NCBI RefSeq assembly: GCF_037975245.1
Contig: NC_092568.1
Coordinates: 22,594,501-22,658,500, forward strand
DNA from: Apostichopus japonicus
Taxonomy: Eukaryota > Echinodermata > Holothuroidea > Aspidochirotida > Stichopodidae
DNA length: 64,000 nt
Reading direction: 5' to 3'
Positions within the stretch are counted from its first letter, which is position 1; every line of letters begins with the position of its first letter. Below are positions 25,356 through 36,755 of this stretch, one piece after another. Under the pieces are notes generated by a model that ran no database searches, was not told the DNA's origin, and saw only the letters and a list, made by a program, of their open reading frames with translations. Made by a program: the position numbers and the translations under genes.

Positions 25356-28300
25356 CTGAAATAGAAGAGAAAAAAAGGAAAAGGACAAGTTTTAGTTCCA
25401 TTCCGATTGAGTAAAACTTCACATATTATTTCCATACTAGCTAACCCTAATTTTTTTATTTACAAAGACATTATTAAATGTAACAAGCTATGGTGAGTGG
25501 TTACGGTCAACTATGATATGAATCACCAATAAAAGTCAAAATACACAATGTTATGACAAAACTGACTGTTTCATCAATGTGGTCATTTGGCACTAATATC
25601 TCAATTTCAAACTCTTTTGGTTGAGTGTCACAGTAAAAAAAAAATTGTATCAGATAAACCTTTGATATAAGACAGGCTGTTAATAATAATATTAATCATA
25701 ATAATATTCGATTTATGTAGCGCTTTACACCAGCGATAGGTCTTAAAGCGCTCTACAGACATTATATTACAATATATATATTATAGGTCAATGATAACCT
25801 GTCTCAGAGACAATCCCTCTAGACGGCAGCAGGTATATACGGCGCAAAAAAAGACAAGTTACCTCGCTGGGACTCATTTAACCCCGGGGTGTAGAGAGGT
25901 AAATTGAGATAAAGCATCTTGCCCAAAGTCACAGCATAATGAACTAGGCAGGAATCGAACCAGCGATCCTTGGATCACCAGTCCGATGACGCCTTAGCCA
26001 ATGGGCCACCACGCTTAATAAACAGTGTCATGCAGTATCCTACATAATTGAACTACGTAAGACCTAGAAAACACATGGAATATAACCACACAGTATCCTG
26101 AATTATGGTACCTGTAAATTTTATGATGACCATAGATTTGATGACTAAACTTTTCTGCATTGCCGTACTAAAAATAAATGTTGTGAAAAAGTATAGTCTG
26201 CCCAAGCAATTTCCTGCATTATTGTACTAAAATAACACTGTGACAAACCATGCATTGTAAACACATAATCATATCCTACACTACGGTACTAAAGAGATAA
26301 CATTTTGTGAAAATCCAGACTGTCCACACAATATCCTGTTCTATTTTTACTAGAAAAACATTGTCAAAATCCATATACAATATCAACACAAAAAACCCAC
26401 ACGATTGTACAAAAGATATTTTGAGATACCGTTCAAGTGTCGAGTCAATTTTTTTTTTTAAATACTTAGTCATTTTTTCTTTTATGTTTTTTATTATCTT
26501 ACCTCTCTTTATGCTATTGTGCATGTTTATTATTATTTTAAGCTTTAACATTTTATGCTGTACAGCGCTTTGAGATTTCATGGAAAGCGCTTTATAAGAA
26601 GTTTATATTATTATTATTATTATTATCCAGCGATATCATGGTTACTTAACGTCATTTCATACCGCTGAAAAGGAATCGCTGGATCAAAGGAAATCACTTA
26701 CATGACTAAGGCCAAAATAAGTTACTACTGTTGCTATGGGAGCTGACACTGAAAAAGCCAAAAGATGTTTACGGATTTTGTGCCGCTGGTAATTCTCGTG
26801 CATTAAAAATGTGACCAAGCCAAAAGCTGCTGGCGCCTGCAGAGGGAAAAAAACAGGAGACGTTAATTGTACAAAAATGTTCACGTACGAATACACATGG
26901 AGAAAGTTATTGCCTGATGATGCGGAAAACTACGACTAAGTAATTCTACAATGTGATGGGAACCATTTTTGGAACCATTCTTGCAGAAAAATGAAAATGA
27001 AAAGTATGTCATCTCCATAACATTACATGTAGAGATGGAAATAATAGGATACAACCCTGTTTCAGTATCTTCTGTTAAGTTTGTTGCTTTGTACTTGGCA
27101 GATGTGTACTTGCAACCAATTCTGGACTTTAAGTTTAAAGAATGCTTTCAAAGGAAGGTGCTGTTAAGTTCTCTGTATGTTTTGCACGACTGCTATATAG
27201 TGACGTACACCCGCAGTTTGATTTCTATTTTGATCTTTTACTTTTAAATGTTTCCAAAACAATATAGAGTTGGTTACATGTTAATACATTCCAGTGATAG
27301 AAATACAGAAATCAGAAGATTAGAAAAAACCAAAATCAAGGCATGGCATGGAATTCCCATAGCTTATCTTATTATTATTTTCTGTAGTGTAGGCAAAAAG
27401 AGATTGTCTCCACTTGTCTGCACAGTAAGACCTGCATAGTCTTCCCTTTTTTTTTTTGCGATTTTGTTGCCTTTGCAAAAGTTTTCTGCACAGCCTTTTA
27501 CCTTATGTAACATAATTGCAGCAAAAACAATAAACTGGACATCTGCACGGGATCCAGATGCTGCAGCTCCCATAGCAATCCCATCAGCTGGAAAATAAAA
27601 TAAATATAAGTAGGCTCTTAAAATGAGCAACTTTGTCAAGCAACATAAAGCCAACAGAAGCAGAAGATTAGCAGTTAATAAGGGGATTTCACATTTTATC
27701 CTCAGTTGATCACTAACAAACTATGACCTCCCTCTTTACAGTATGAGATCTGTTTTATGCTGCTTTTCTTCAGGTGTGATGTCTACAAGTTTAGAGTCAC
27801 AGACACACTCACAAAACCTGTACACACCTGTATACACATACATGTTTGTATTACATTCCAACCGAGGACCCCATTGTATTTTCCATTGTTCAAATCCACG
27901 TACCCTAACCTTAACAATACCCCATACAATAGAATTCTTCCGAGGACGTGGTGATTCTTTAGAAATCACAACCGAGGACCTGGAATTCTTTTGTTCAAGT
28001 CCTCGGTCAGATAGAAAAACAAACGCCTGTATACATCCCAACTTCCATTCCCATTCCTACCCTTCCCTTCAAATACTAACCAGGCATAACTTGCTTCACA
28101 GAGATATTGAATACAATGGAAGTTACTTTCCCCATCATGGGAGCTAGTGTTATCATGCGAATGTATGCTTGGTCAATTCATCTAACCAATTCTTTGTCTT
28201 CTAACTAAGAGTTTCACTCCATAATTCCGTCCCACATTAACAATTTTTCTCAACAGTCAATGTTGAAACTAAGCATCTCATCACCTTACAGATAGTTGCA

Positions 28301-31300
28301 CAAGAAGGATGAAAGAAGCATAGTGACAATTCTCATAAAGTTTTATACATCTGAAAATTGAAATCTGGGCGATTGAACTGCAGTGTTACTAGCAGTTTGT
28401 TCTAGATAACAGGGACTCATCAACACGGTATTTTGCAACTGTTTTCACATGTTTCCAATGGTTTTATATTTTGAAGACTGGAATAGCAATACATAGTCCT
28501 TGGTAATCCCCAACAATCCTGACTGTTTACTCACAAGTCGGCATAATCAACTTCAATCCCTAAAAGCATCAGAAGTGTTGGAATATCCTATTGTATTTGT
28601 CATCAGAAGACTGGCAGAAGCAAGACAACTTATCAAAACTGCTAATCATAGCATGAGTATTTCATTAAAAAACAACTTAAGCATGTTTAAAGAGCCTCAC
28701 CAGCAGCGTGAACAACTAAACCTATAGTAGCTGTTATTTTATTTGAACTGGTCCTCTGTTGACTTTCATTATCTGAAAGAAAGAAAGAAAGAAAAGAGAA
28801 ATAAAAAGTCCAATGATATGTTCAAAGAGTCCGTACAAGTAAACGTCACGTTACTGTGTACCTAACTTATCACCACGTTGGTTAACAATATTTATACTGT
28901 ATCAGTTTAAAAGGATAATTCAATTCCTCTCAACCTGTACATCAGATATGTATATGCTTTGTTGGAGTGTTGGTCTCTATTTTCGAATCATCTATCATTA
29001 ATATGAAAACCTTTGAACTATTCTTTCAATGGTCATACTCTCCAATGTGTCGACATAACCAATAGCTTAGATGCACATCTTCTTTCTTAGGGTTAATCAT
29101 ATCTCGAAGCAGACTTGCAGTTTGAGTAGGAGTACACAAGTATGAGAACAAGTACAAGTAAGCTTCCACTTGGTATGAGCACCAATATGAGTACAAAGAT
29201 CTACAAAAGAGTACGAGTACTTAGTCTTGCACCAGTATCTGTATTAGATTTCCAAACACCCCTGAGCATGACTACAAAGACAAATTCATGAGGTTGATTA
29301 TAAAACCAGACACCTATGCTTTGGTAAAGACCATCTCAACAGACTTTCTCAAAGGCAGGCTTGGGGTAATCGTAATCAGTAATCGTAATCGATTACAATC
29401 GATTACAATTTTTGAAGTAATCGTAATCGTAATCGATTACTTTTGTGAAAATTTCAAAGTAATCGTAATCGATTACGATTACAAGGGCAAAGTAATCGTA
29501 ATCGTATTACATTTATGATTACAGTGAAATTTGAATGAGAAGGGCAAAATTAGTAGAAATGATTAAAACTAATTCTTACCAAAGAAGTGTTCCTGCTTCT
29601 AGAATTCTCTAGCACAATAAACTTATACTAAGAAGTACTGGGGATTTGATCGCCATATTCAAGGATTTTTTATCACCTGAATTATTGGGAAAAGCCATAT
29701 TTTTAGATCTAAAATTAAAGTAAATGATTCTTGATTCGTCCTTCTCTAAGTTCACTGTTTAATTAATTCTACAGGCTATGTGCTTTTTGCTATGCAGTTT
29801 GTTATAGCATACTGTAATGCTTGTACAGAAATACTGTAAAACGCATTGGCAGCTAGCATAAAAATTCTTGTGAAAACATCACGGACGGGACATTTCAATG
29901 TTCATTAGTGAAACGTTAATTGTACTCATCTCATGTTGTGGGGAAAAAGTTATTCAGAAATTTGCCTACATTCCATTGTCCAATAACCCATCCAACTTTG
30001 CACCATTTACACCTCTTTAATTAATGTAATTAACCTTGTTGCTGAAAAAAATCACTGCAAATTAAGTATTTTGGTGGATCAGAATTTGCTTTACCAGAGT
30101 TGACCACTTTTTGATGAAAATAATTTACTTTTACTTTGGCCTTCCATATCCCATGTACTGTGGGATGCCCCATTTCAAAGCTGTTTAGTTTTATTTTGGT
30201 GTTATAATGTAAAAGAGTTTTTAGTTTTGCTGCTATGCAGAAATTATTAGTTTACAAAATATAGTGTTGCATGAAATCTTCATTTGTTTTACTTTAGTAT
30301 TTGTCTGTTTACTCTTTGTCTGTTTAAATTGTATTTTTTACTGGACTTATGGGTTACACATCTTAAACGTGTTAAGGCATAAATGTGTAATGCCTGGTAG
30401 GAATTGTAGATATACTTTCACAATTTTGTCCGTATATACTGTAAATGCCCTTCCTTTGTCCTATTTCATTGCCCTATTTCCCGGCAGAGAGTTATATTAA
30501 ACAGATATGCAGAGGATTGTGCAAGTAACCATAATGTAATCGTGATTGTAATCACGATTACATTACAATGTAATCGTAATCGATTACTTCAACTTTAGAC
30601 TGTAATCGTAATCATAATCGTAATCATACATTCTCAAGTAATCGTAATCGTAATCGATTACATTCAGATGTAATCGCCCCAAGCCTGCTCAAAGGTACCT
30701 TCTCAAGTCGCAAAAGGAGTCATCATTCTCGTTAGATGGGAGCAGTTTATACTTTCTGATGGTGACTGTCCTTTACAGTATACCATACTATACCAATTAT
30801 CTGAGTTACATAATCATGTATTTTATCTTGCAAGATAAAGCAATAAGCCATGTGTCTTTGAAAGGTCCAAGTGATCGCACAAATAGTTTATTAAACTCAT
30901 TACATGTACTTAGACAACTAGCCATCTCAGCAAACATTGCTACTAACGTTAAGTAAAATGTGACTGAACTACTGCTGGAAATGTTAATTGTTTACCTAGT
31001 CAACTGCACACAAATGTAACCCACATATTTATCCTACGATCTGATCAGATTATATTCACAGCAATGTCCAAGCTATAAATTATCATAAGAGGAGCCAGGC
31101 AGTAATTGGATACAGTCCTATATATATACTCAAACATTTTACCCAACCTATAAGTCTTCCGTAAGGGCTCAAAATGGCAGTCTGAATATGTAGGTTAAAA
31201 GTCAAGTATTTTGTTCTCTAGTTACTTAGAAGGTATTGAGTAAGTTGGCAAAAAATGATTTGCAATACAGTCAGGCAATCGGGGACAAATTGTTAAGTTG

Positions 31301-34300
31301 TTACACTTGATAATTTTGGTAGAAACAGAAATCATCCCAGCAATTGCAGTTAATACCTTGACGGCTCTGTCTATCTCATCAAATTTGCTCCATTTTTCTT
31401 TCTTTGCCCCAATCTACTGAATTAGCATGATAGTTTTTCTATTATGTAAAAAAGTTTTACTACAAAAAAAATGTAATGTTAAAATGTGAAACTTGCAAAA
31501 GATGCTCTCAGTATACCTCAGTATATTTAGGAGTGTTAGCTCAGTGGTTAACGCCGGTGCCTTTCAGTCAAAAGGTCCCGATTTCCAGCCAATCCAAGAT
31601 TAATGTATGTCGTCCGGTTACAGAGTTGTTGACAATTGACAATTCATCATCATGGACGTTAAATATGAATCTAAGAGACTGACTTCGGTCAGCTTGCCGC
31701 TTTGATAAGCCAATGAGGCTTCTTCGCGAGTTCCTGCTTGCAGGAGGATCTAAAATACATACATACATACACAGTACCTCTTGGAAGTCAGTCTGGTCCA
31801 AAACCCACTCATATAGAATGAATGATATTTGGGGGAATCAATGTCGTAGAGTACCCATCAACATGTCGCACTGTAAAACAGACTTGTTGTAAGTCTGCAC
31901 TCTTCATCGTGTGTCCTGTTTGGGGCCCTTTGTTAATCTAGCTTAAATTTACTGGTGCAATATTACGTAGTAGTTTTTAGAGCCCTTGTATTTGTATTCC
32001 CTCTTTGTTCCAAGATGAATTCTTACATGGTACTCAATGTACTCAATGATGTTGTACTCGTATGATGAGTCTGCCATATAACATACCTGTAGTTGTACCA
32101 TGACTGTGTGAGCCTCCACCACTGCACTGGTCTACCAGAAGCATAAAGACAAAGCCAAGAACTAAGGCAACTCCAATCAGATGATGAGCTTCCTCTACTG
32201 AACTGTGGTGATGACCGTCTTCGTGTGTCTCTTCATGTTCTGATTAAGGAGAAGGAGCAGCAGAAGTTTTTCATCTTCACATTGTTTAAAAAAAGAAATT
32301 AATTGGTAATCCAAAGATGGTAATCCAAAGATTGTAATCCAAACCTTCATAAAAGAGACGGTATTTTGGAACGATGTCAAGTAACTTAAATACACAAATA
32401 ATTTTGTTTTTGTTTTTTTTGTGGCCGCCTGTGCTTTTCAAGTCGTCATAAAAAACAAAATCTTATGCCCCGATTTTCCAAAAGGTTAATTCACTGTGAA
32501 AAAAACAAGTACCATATCTTAAATATATGATTGTAGGGAAACTGTCAAAACTTACTTTTGGCTGTCGTGACAGGCATCGATTTCTGCAATGATCTGCGAC
32601 ATTAAAACTACTTCAACATACACTACAGGTAGGCTCCCATTCTGTTTCATTCTTTTGCTTAACTGCCCAATTCATAGAGGAATCGTTTTGATCCATTTTT
32701 CTAATCATTAGTTATTAAATGGTACGCCAAAAGTATCCTTGCAGGTAACTTCTCTACCAAAGTGTCAAAACCACATAATCGCCGATCTCATCTTTTTCCA
32801 CCACATGTTTTTGTCAAGTTTAACATTCAATAAATTTCTAGTCAGAACTTACCCTCTTTTATTTCAGCAAACAATGAATGTATCCCCTCAGGAATGATCA
32901 CTGCCAATGCCGTCCCGACCAGAAGACCAGCTCCAAGAACAGTTATCATCCGTGTTTTACCCTTCAATGAGAAATTAAGAATTTCATAATTAAGATCACA
33001 ATTTGACATTTCACGCAACATGTACATAATCAGTAGTGATGAGTACTGAGTGAATGGTATCTGACCATTACCAGCTGTAATAGCAGTAATTCAGTATATT
33101 TCAAAAGATTTGGTTTCTTCCTTCAAAACCTTATTGTACAGTATATCACTCTAGTCTCTATCCTTCCCTCCGATGAAAGTGCTCCATATAGCATTTAATA
33201 TAATTTAGTTAGTAAATGAGATGCATCTCTCAGGTGTAGGTTTCCATCTGTAAACAGCTGTATCATAACTGATCCATACACATATTTACCCCCAAAAATA
33301 TATATTAACATTTAAAATTCCATTTTTTTTTCTTGCATATGAGCTAAAAGTCAAACCACATTCACTGGAAATACCAGATCATCCTATTGGCGACATAAGG
33401 GTTAAATAAACAAAAACCAGATTTAGTTTTATTCTTTTTGAGGCTTCAATTTACATGTTCACAATATAATGCTTAATGCTTAGATTTCTTATCATGTTCA
33501 TTGAACTGTTCATTGATCAAGTCATATGAGTATATTTAGCTATTTGTAGGAAGGGGAGGGTGTGGCTGGAATCCATCGAGATCTGTCTTTGATTGTGAAA
33601 AGTCCAAAACTTACTGGTTTGGATATTTACGAGTGACCAGCTTACCTGTCTCCCCACAACCTTTTAGCACTGTGCATATAACCTGAATATTACCTATGAC
33701 CGGCTCTACATGTTGTGGGGAGACAGGTAAGCAGGAACGATGTAAATAATAATGATCGTAGGTACCACACTAGTCTTTTACTCAGAGTAAGTATAAAATA
33801 CATGTATGCTAGTGAAAGATGTAAAAGACAGAAAACAAAGTACCATCTAAGTGATCAACTCACAGTTTTGCTTTTATAATGTATGAACACACTAATGCCT
33901 AGATAGTATACTGTACATGGTTTCATGATTATTTATAGTTTACTTCATTTTTGCCATAGTTAGTACCATTCACAGTTACTAAAGTACAGATAACATACTT
34001 GGACACTTTTGCTACTACTTTAGCTTACCTCAATCACAATAGGAATGCTTGAATTATGCAAAATCTTCAAGGGTTTGCCAATGAAAACTTAACCATTACA
34101 CACTATATCTGTGAGACAAAAAAAAATACTGTTTTGACCCTTATTGTTAAGTACTCGCTAATTGCAAGTTTATCCCTTACAGTTTGATTGATGGGTTTTT
34201 ACACTTTCATGTATATTACATGGCTCAAAATGACATGATTCTTGAATCTATTTAACTTACAAAGCTACACGGTCTACCGTAGTCTAAATGTTAAATATTT

Positions 34301-36755
34301 TATTAGTTTCACACAGGCCTACATCACATTTATCCTAACCCTAAAGTACAGTAGGCTGGCAGAATTCTGCTGGTCGACCGTCTCAAGCACTATGTAACAT
34401 GTAACACTTAATGAGGACTGATATGTTTAATGGTTTCAATATATGTTATGGCTAATTAACTGGTTGTGGGTTGCATGGCTTGATATTTCTTGCTTATTCA
34501 CCCAATAGGAGTCAGTGAGCTGTGAGGTGCATCAAGACTAAAGGAAGTTAATTATTCATTACCATGTATCATGCATACATCAGTGCGATCTAGTAGGGCA
34601 AAATAGCACACAGTGTTTGAACTGTTCATAATGCAGTGGTTTATAAACACATGTATGTAAATGACCAAATGTTGGATAATGGCATTCAATAGCTCTGACA
34701 AACTATTGTTTCACATCAGTAAAGTATCTGCAAGACAATAAGTTTTTGACAAACTGTATTTATTAAGGACTATTAAACAGACAAAAAGGTGGCTTATGTA
34801 GATCCATATTTACAAGCCAAATTTATACTATAAGTTCAAATTTGTCATTGTCAAATACATGGATTGGAAGCTCAGAGGGATTTCAGGATGAACAGTGCAA
34901 TTGCTGCTGTATCTCTAAGATCGTATAAATCAGAAATAATGAAATTCTTATTTTCCCAAAGATCAATTAAATAGTCATTGCACTATTGCTTCTTTACCTG
35001 CTGATGGGTTAAATTTAGAGTGCCATTCTTATTTAAGTCCTCATTATACTGATCAATCTTGACGGTCGAAACAACCTTTTTTTGGTACTATTGTAATGTA
35101 AATGATCACATAATTATGATGATAAAGTTTTCAAACAATTCAAACAAAAAACATCCTGTGTTTGTGTACAGAACAAACCGAAACATTACCGTAGCATGCA
35201 CAGCATGGTACTGACCATTCCATTAATAACTGTACATTCTGGCTAGAAAGTGATGAACATTTAGTATCTTAGGCACTAGAAGTTAAGCACCACTACTGTA
35301 TGTAATAACTTTGGAGAATAAACTTTTTGTAGCAGAGTGAACCATTTGAAGGACACATTCAGCAAATACCCTCGAATCCATGATTGCTTCCCTTCAGATG
35401 AATCAATGACTGTACCAGTCTGAGTCCAGCCTGAGTCCTGAGTCCAGCCAATTTGTCCACTGTGTTGGCCTCATTGTTTCTCAACATTCCTATTATTGTT
35501 AGCCTATATACTGAGGACAAGATATTTGCTTGTGCATGTGTGCGATTAAATAGTTTGGTTGAATTGCTCTGATGATACAATATTTATACCAATGGTTTTG
35601 TTTGAATATTTGTTTTCATTCATTTGATCTTTGCGAATGCGCCAAAAACTTTTGGCAAAAACTTGCATGATGATGATGAAGGGATGGATTATTATAAATA
35701 AGCCGAGGCCTACATCATAACCCATTCTAGAGTTAGGTATCGGTTAGTTCATGTTTACAAGTTAGAATGCATCATAACAACTTCATCGGAAATTTTTTTA
35801 AAGTAAGCACTTAAGTGACTACGACTAATAAGTGTAATAACTATGCAACCAACAGTCTGGCAAATAACTTGGCGAAATAATTATCTGACTGCCGGTTAAC
35901 TGAGCAAGACGCAACATCTTTACTTAATCAATAACTATTAAATAGCTCTGACTTTACTTAAAACTGTTTAACTTTTTTGCTTTTTGTTTCCGCTATGGTA
36001 CACAGACCTGCCAACCTCCTCCCCTCACCCCCCCCCCCCACCCATAGACCAAGAAAATTCTGCACACACAAATATGAGATTGGTGCAAGAACAAAAATGA
36101 GAAATGAACAAAACATTCTAAATTAAATACCTGTGTACATCATTCAAACTTCATAACATAATTCGGCCTAACTTTAGAATCCGTACCATATGAATGGGAA
36201 AGCTTACTTCGAATCGGCAGAATAACAACTGTATAATCCGGTTAGGTGGAGATAGGGAGTGATTACATGAATGTGGGAGAGAGAGAGTAAGCGGGATATG
36301 GATTAACAGAAATAGTCGGATGGTACAGATTCTAAATTAGTACCCATAATTCACACAGCTTCCATCATTGCTTATGCCAGTAATATCCACTTCTTATGAA
36401 TCTGCTTTACTTTCTTTTACCACTAATACCAGTAATTGAGTCAACATAGCCTAAGTTAGGCTTTACTCTTAGTAGTCTTACTATAGTATTACTAGTGTTA
36501 GTATTACATCTTGATCCTGGGACTAGCTTACTGTTCTTACTTCTACCAGTTAAGTCAGTCTAGCCTATACCCTATTAATTTTAATTGATCCCTTTCATTT
36601 CAAACATAGACTTTGTTAGTCCTACCTAACCAGCTGAATACATACAACATTGACGTTACCTCGGAAAGAGAAATCGAAAGAGGTATGGATCCAGCGACAT
36701 AGCAGCCTACTAACATAGCCAAGGAAACTAAAACAACACCCCACGTTTCCTCCAT
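25119..36755 (-). CDS. SLC39A9: SLC39A9 / ZIP9 zinc transporter, complete seven-exon CDS
   Basis: ZIP-family (SLC39) zinc transporter of the ZIP9 subfamily; in vertebrates it sits in Golgi and plasma membranes and moves zinc into the cytosol. Coding exons on the minus strand are 36755-36660, 32961-32853, 32239-32087, 28772-28701, 27587-27502, 26836-26702 and 25355-25119. All junctions are GT-AG and phases match, giving 295 residues against about 307 in human. Visible blocks include [10 protein letters not shown] (TM1), [15 protein letters not shown] with PEGIHSL (TM2), [12 protein letters not shown] (TM3), the metal-site helices [16 protein letters not shown] (TM4) and [13 protein letters not shown] (TM5), then [17 protein letters not shown] near the end and a C-terminal GHQH. 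Loops are histidine-rich ([17 protein letters not shown]), as expected for zinc handling. The start ATG is the first in exon 1 and matches the family N-terminus. The gene is head to head with ERH. Every recognised family block is present and no frame is broken. Confidence 0.97.
25683..26020 (-). mobile_element. tRNA-derived SINE, minus strand, AT-triplet tail
   Basis: Read on the minus strand, it begins with a tRNA-like head (TGGCCCATTGGCTAAGGCG, then B-box GGTTCGATTCC). It continues with a central block GACTTTGGGCAAGATGC and TTTACCTCTCTACACCC, then AGCGCTTTAAGACC and AAGCGCTACATAAATCG, and ends in a TTATTAATATTATT tail. The same central block is found in the element at 13.5 kb. TTAATAA occurs at both edges, a possible target duplication. 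It lies in SLC39A9 intron 6. Confidence 0.8.
26030..26400. repeat. Degenerate tandem repeat of about 60 bp in SLC39A9 intron 6
   Basis: Six or so diverged units share (CA)ATATCCTGCATTA, GTACTAAAA and ACATTGTGAAAATCC, and most units end in a CCACACA- or CACATAA-like run. Period and similarity vary, so it is an old minisatellite. It lies between the minus-strand SINE and the LINE-like tail. Confidence 0.6.
26400..26630 (+). mobile_element. 3' end of a non-LTR element with (TTA)n tail
   Basis: A T-rich stretch leads into TACAGCGCTTTGAGATTTC, AAAGCGCTTTATAAG and an ATT-triplet tail (26608-26627). This is a common terminal pattern of LINE/SINE 3' ends. No coding part remains. SLC39A9 intron 6. 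Confidence 0.5.
26702..26836 (-). CDS. SLC39A9: SLC39A9 coding exon 6
   Basis: 135 bp, phase 0 on both sides, from acceptor CTCTGCAG|GCGCCA to donor AGTCAT|GTAAGT. It encodes [15 protein letters not shown] (rest of TM5), the basic loop KIRKHLL and the next membrane helix ending TYFGLSH. Confidence 0.95.
27502..27587 (-). CDS. SLC39A9: SLC39A9 coding exon 5
   Basis: 86 bp, from acceptor TTTTCCAG|CTGATGG to donor CATAAG|GTAAAA. It completes TM4 ([13 protein letters not shown]) and encodes [13 protein letters not shown], the TM5 half with the second metal-site histidine. Confidence 0.95.
27862..28007. repeat. Clustered CCGAGGAC repeats with small inverted arms
   Basis: CCGAGGAC occurs at about 27862, 27939 and 27972, and its complement GTCCTCGG at 27999-28006. 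A small stem GTGATT/AATCAC lies at 27951-27968. This looks like a small rearranged fold-back unit in SLC39A9 intron 4. The ORFs over it have no family features. Confidence 0.5.
28701..28772 (-). CDS. SLC39A9: SLC39A9 coding exon 4
   Basis: 72 bp, from acceptor CTTTCAG|ATAATG to donor GCTGCTG|GTGAGG. It encodes a polar linker and the start of TM4 ([13 protein letters not shown]), including the histidine of the intramembrane metal site. The Ala-Ala-Ala-Asp-Gly motif is split across the next intron. Confidence 0.95.
29348..30695. mobile_element. Non-autonomous hAT-like DNA transposon with intact 8-bp target duplication
   Basis: Element 29356-30687 (1332 bp) begins CAGGCTTGGGG and ends CCCCAAGCCTG, an exact 11-bp terminal inverted repeat. 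It is flanked by a perfect direct repeat CTCAAAGG at 29348-29355 and 30688-30695. An 8-bp duplication plus CAGG-type ends is the hAT superfamily signature. Just inside each end are dense arrays of GTAATC and its complement GATTAC, often as GTAATCGATTAC (29366-29523 and 30537-30676), like the subterminal transposase-binding repeats known in hAT elements. The interior is AT-rich and encodes no transposase; the longest ORF there (78 codons) shows no DDE or zinc-finger features. It sits in SLC39A9 intron 3. Confidence 0.85.
31530..31773 (+). mobile_element. tRNA-derived SINE with (CATA)n tail
   Basis: It starts with a tRNA-like head, with A-box TTAGCTCAGTGG at 31536-31547 and a decayed B-box GGTCCCGATTTCC near 31577. 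A body of about 170 bases contains GACTTCGGTCAGCTTGCCGC and ends in ATACATACATACATACAC. This layout is typical of tRNA-derived SINEs. It lies in SLC39A9 intron 3, opposite to the gene. Confidence 0.7.
32087..32239 (-). CDS. SLC39A9: SLC39A9 coding exon 3 (histidine-rich loop and TM3)
   Basis: 153 bp, from acceptor ...AATCAG|AACATG to donor CTACAG|GTATGT. It begins with an acidic, histidine-rich loop ([11 protein letters not shown]), continues into the TM3 block [16 protein letters not shown] and ends in a second loop with SHSHG. Human ZIP9 has a comparable EHEHSHDH loop at the same place. Confidence 0.95.
32853..32961 (-). CDS. SLC39A9: SLC39A9 coding exon 2
   Basis: 109 bp. The acceptor is ...TTGAAG|GGTAAA and the donor GAGG|GTAAGT. 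It encodes the second membrane helix block ([16 protein letters not shown]) and the conserved PEG(I/V)H motif. It ends one base into a codon that the next exon completes as Glu/Gly-phase sequence. Confidence 0.95.
33640..33732. repeat. Perfect 21-bp inverted repeat, 93-nt hairpin
   Basis: Arms 33640-33660 and 33712-33732 are exact reverse complements (GCTTACCTGTCTCCCCAC... / ...GTGGGGAGACAGGTAAGC), separated by a 51-base loop. It lies in SLC39A9 intron 1. It may be a tiny MITE remnant; both strands of the arms contain a consensus-like splice donor CAG|GTAAGC. Confidence 0.85.
36660..36755 (-). CDS. SLC39A9: SLC39A9 coding exon 1
   Basis: 32 codons from ATG (36753-36755) to the donor GAG|GTAACG, phase 0. 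It encodes the short N-terminus and first membrane helix ([17 protein letters not shown]). In human ZIP9 the matching stretch is [12 protein letters not shown]. Confidence 0.95.

Noticed and set aside
27743-28147. Overlapping ORFs on both strands in SLC39A9 intron 4
   Set aside because: Created by CCGAGGAC-type inverted repeats; no known domain and no agreement with the flanking exon phases.
30264-30500. ORF inside the hAT-like element, considered as transposase
   Set aside because: Hydrophobic and Cys-rich, with no BED finger, DDE residues or hAT dimerisation motif.
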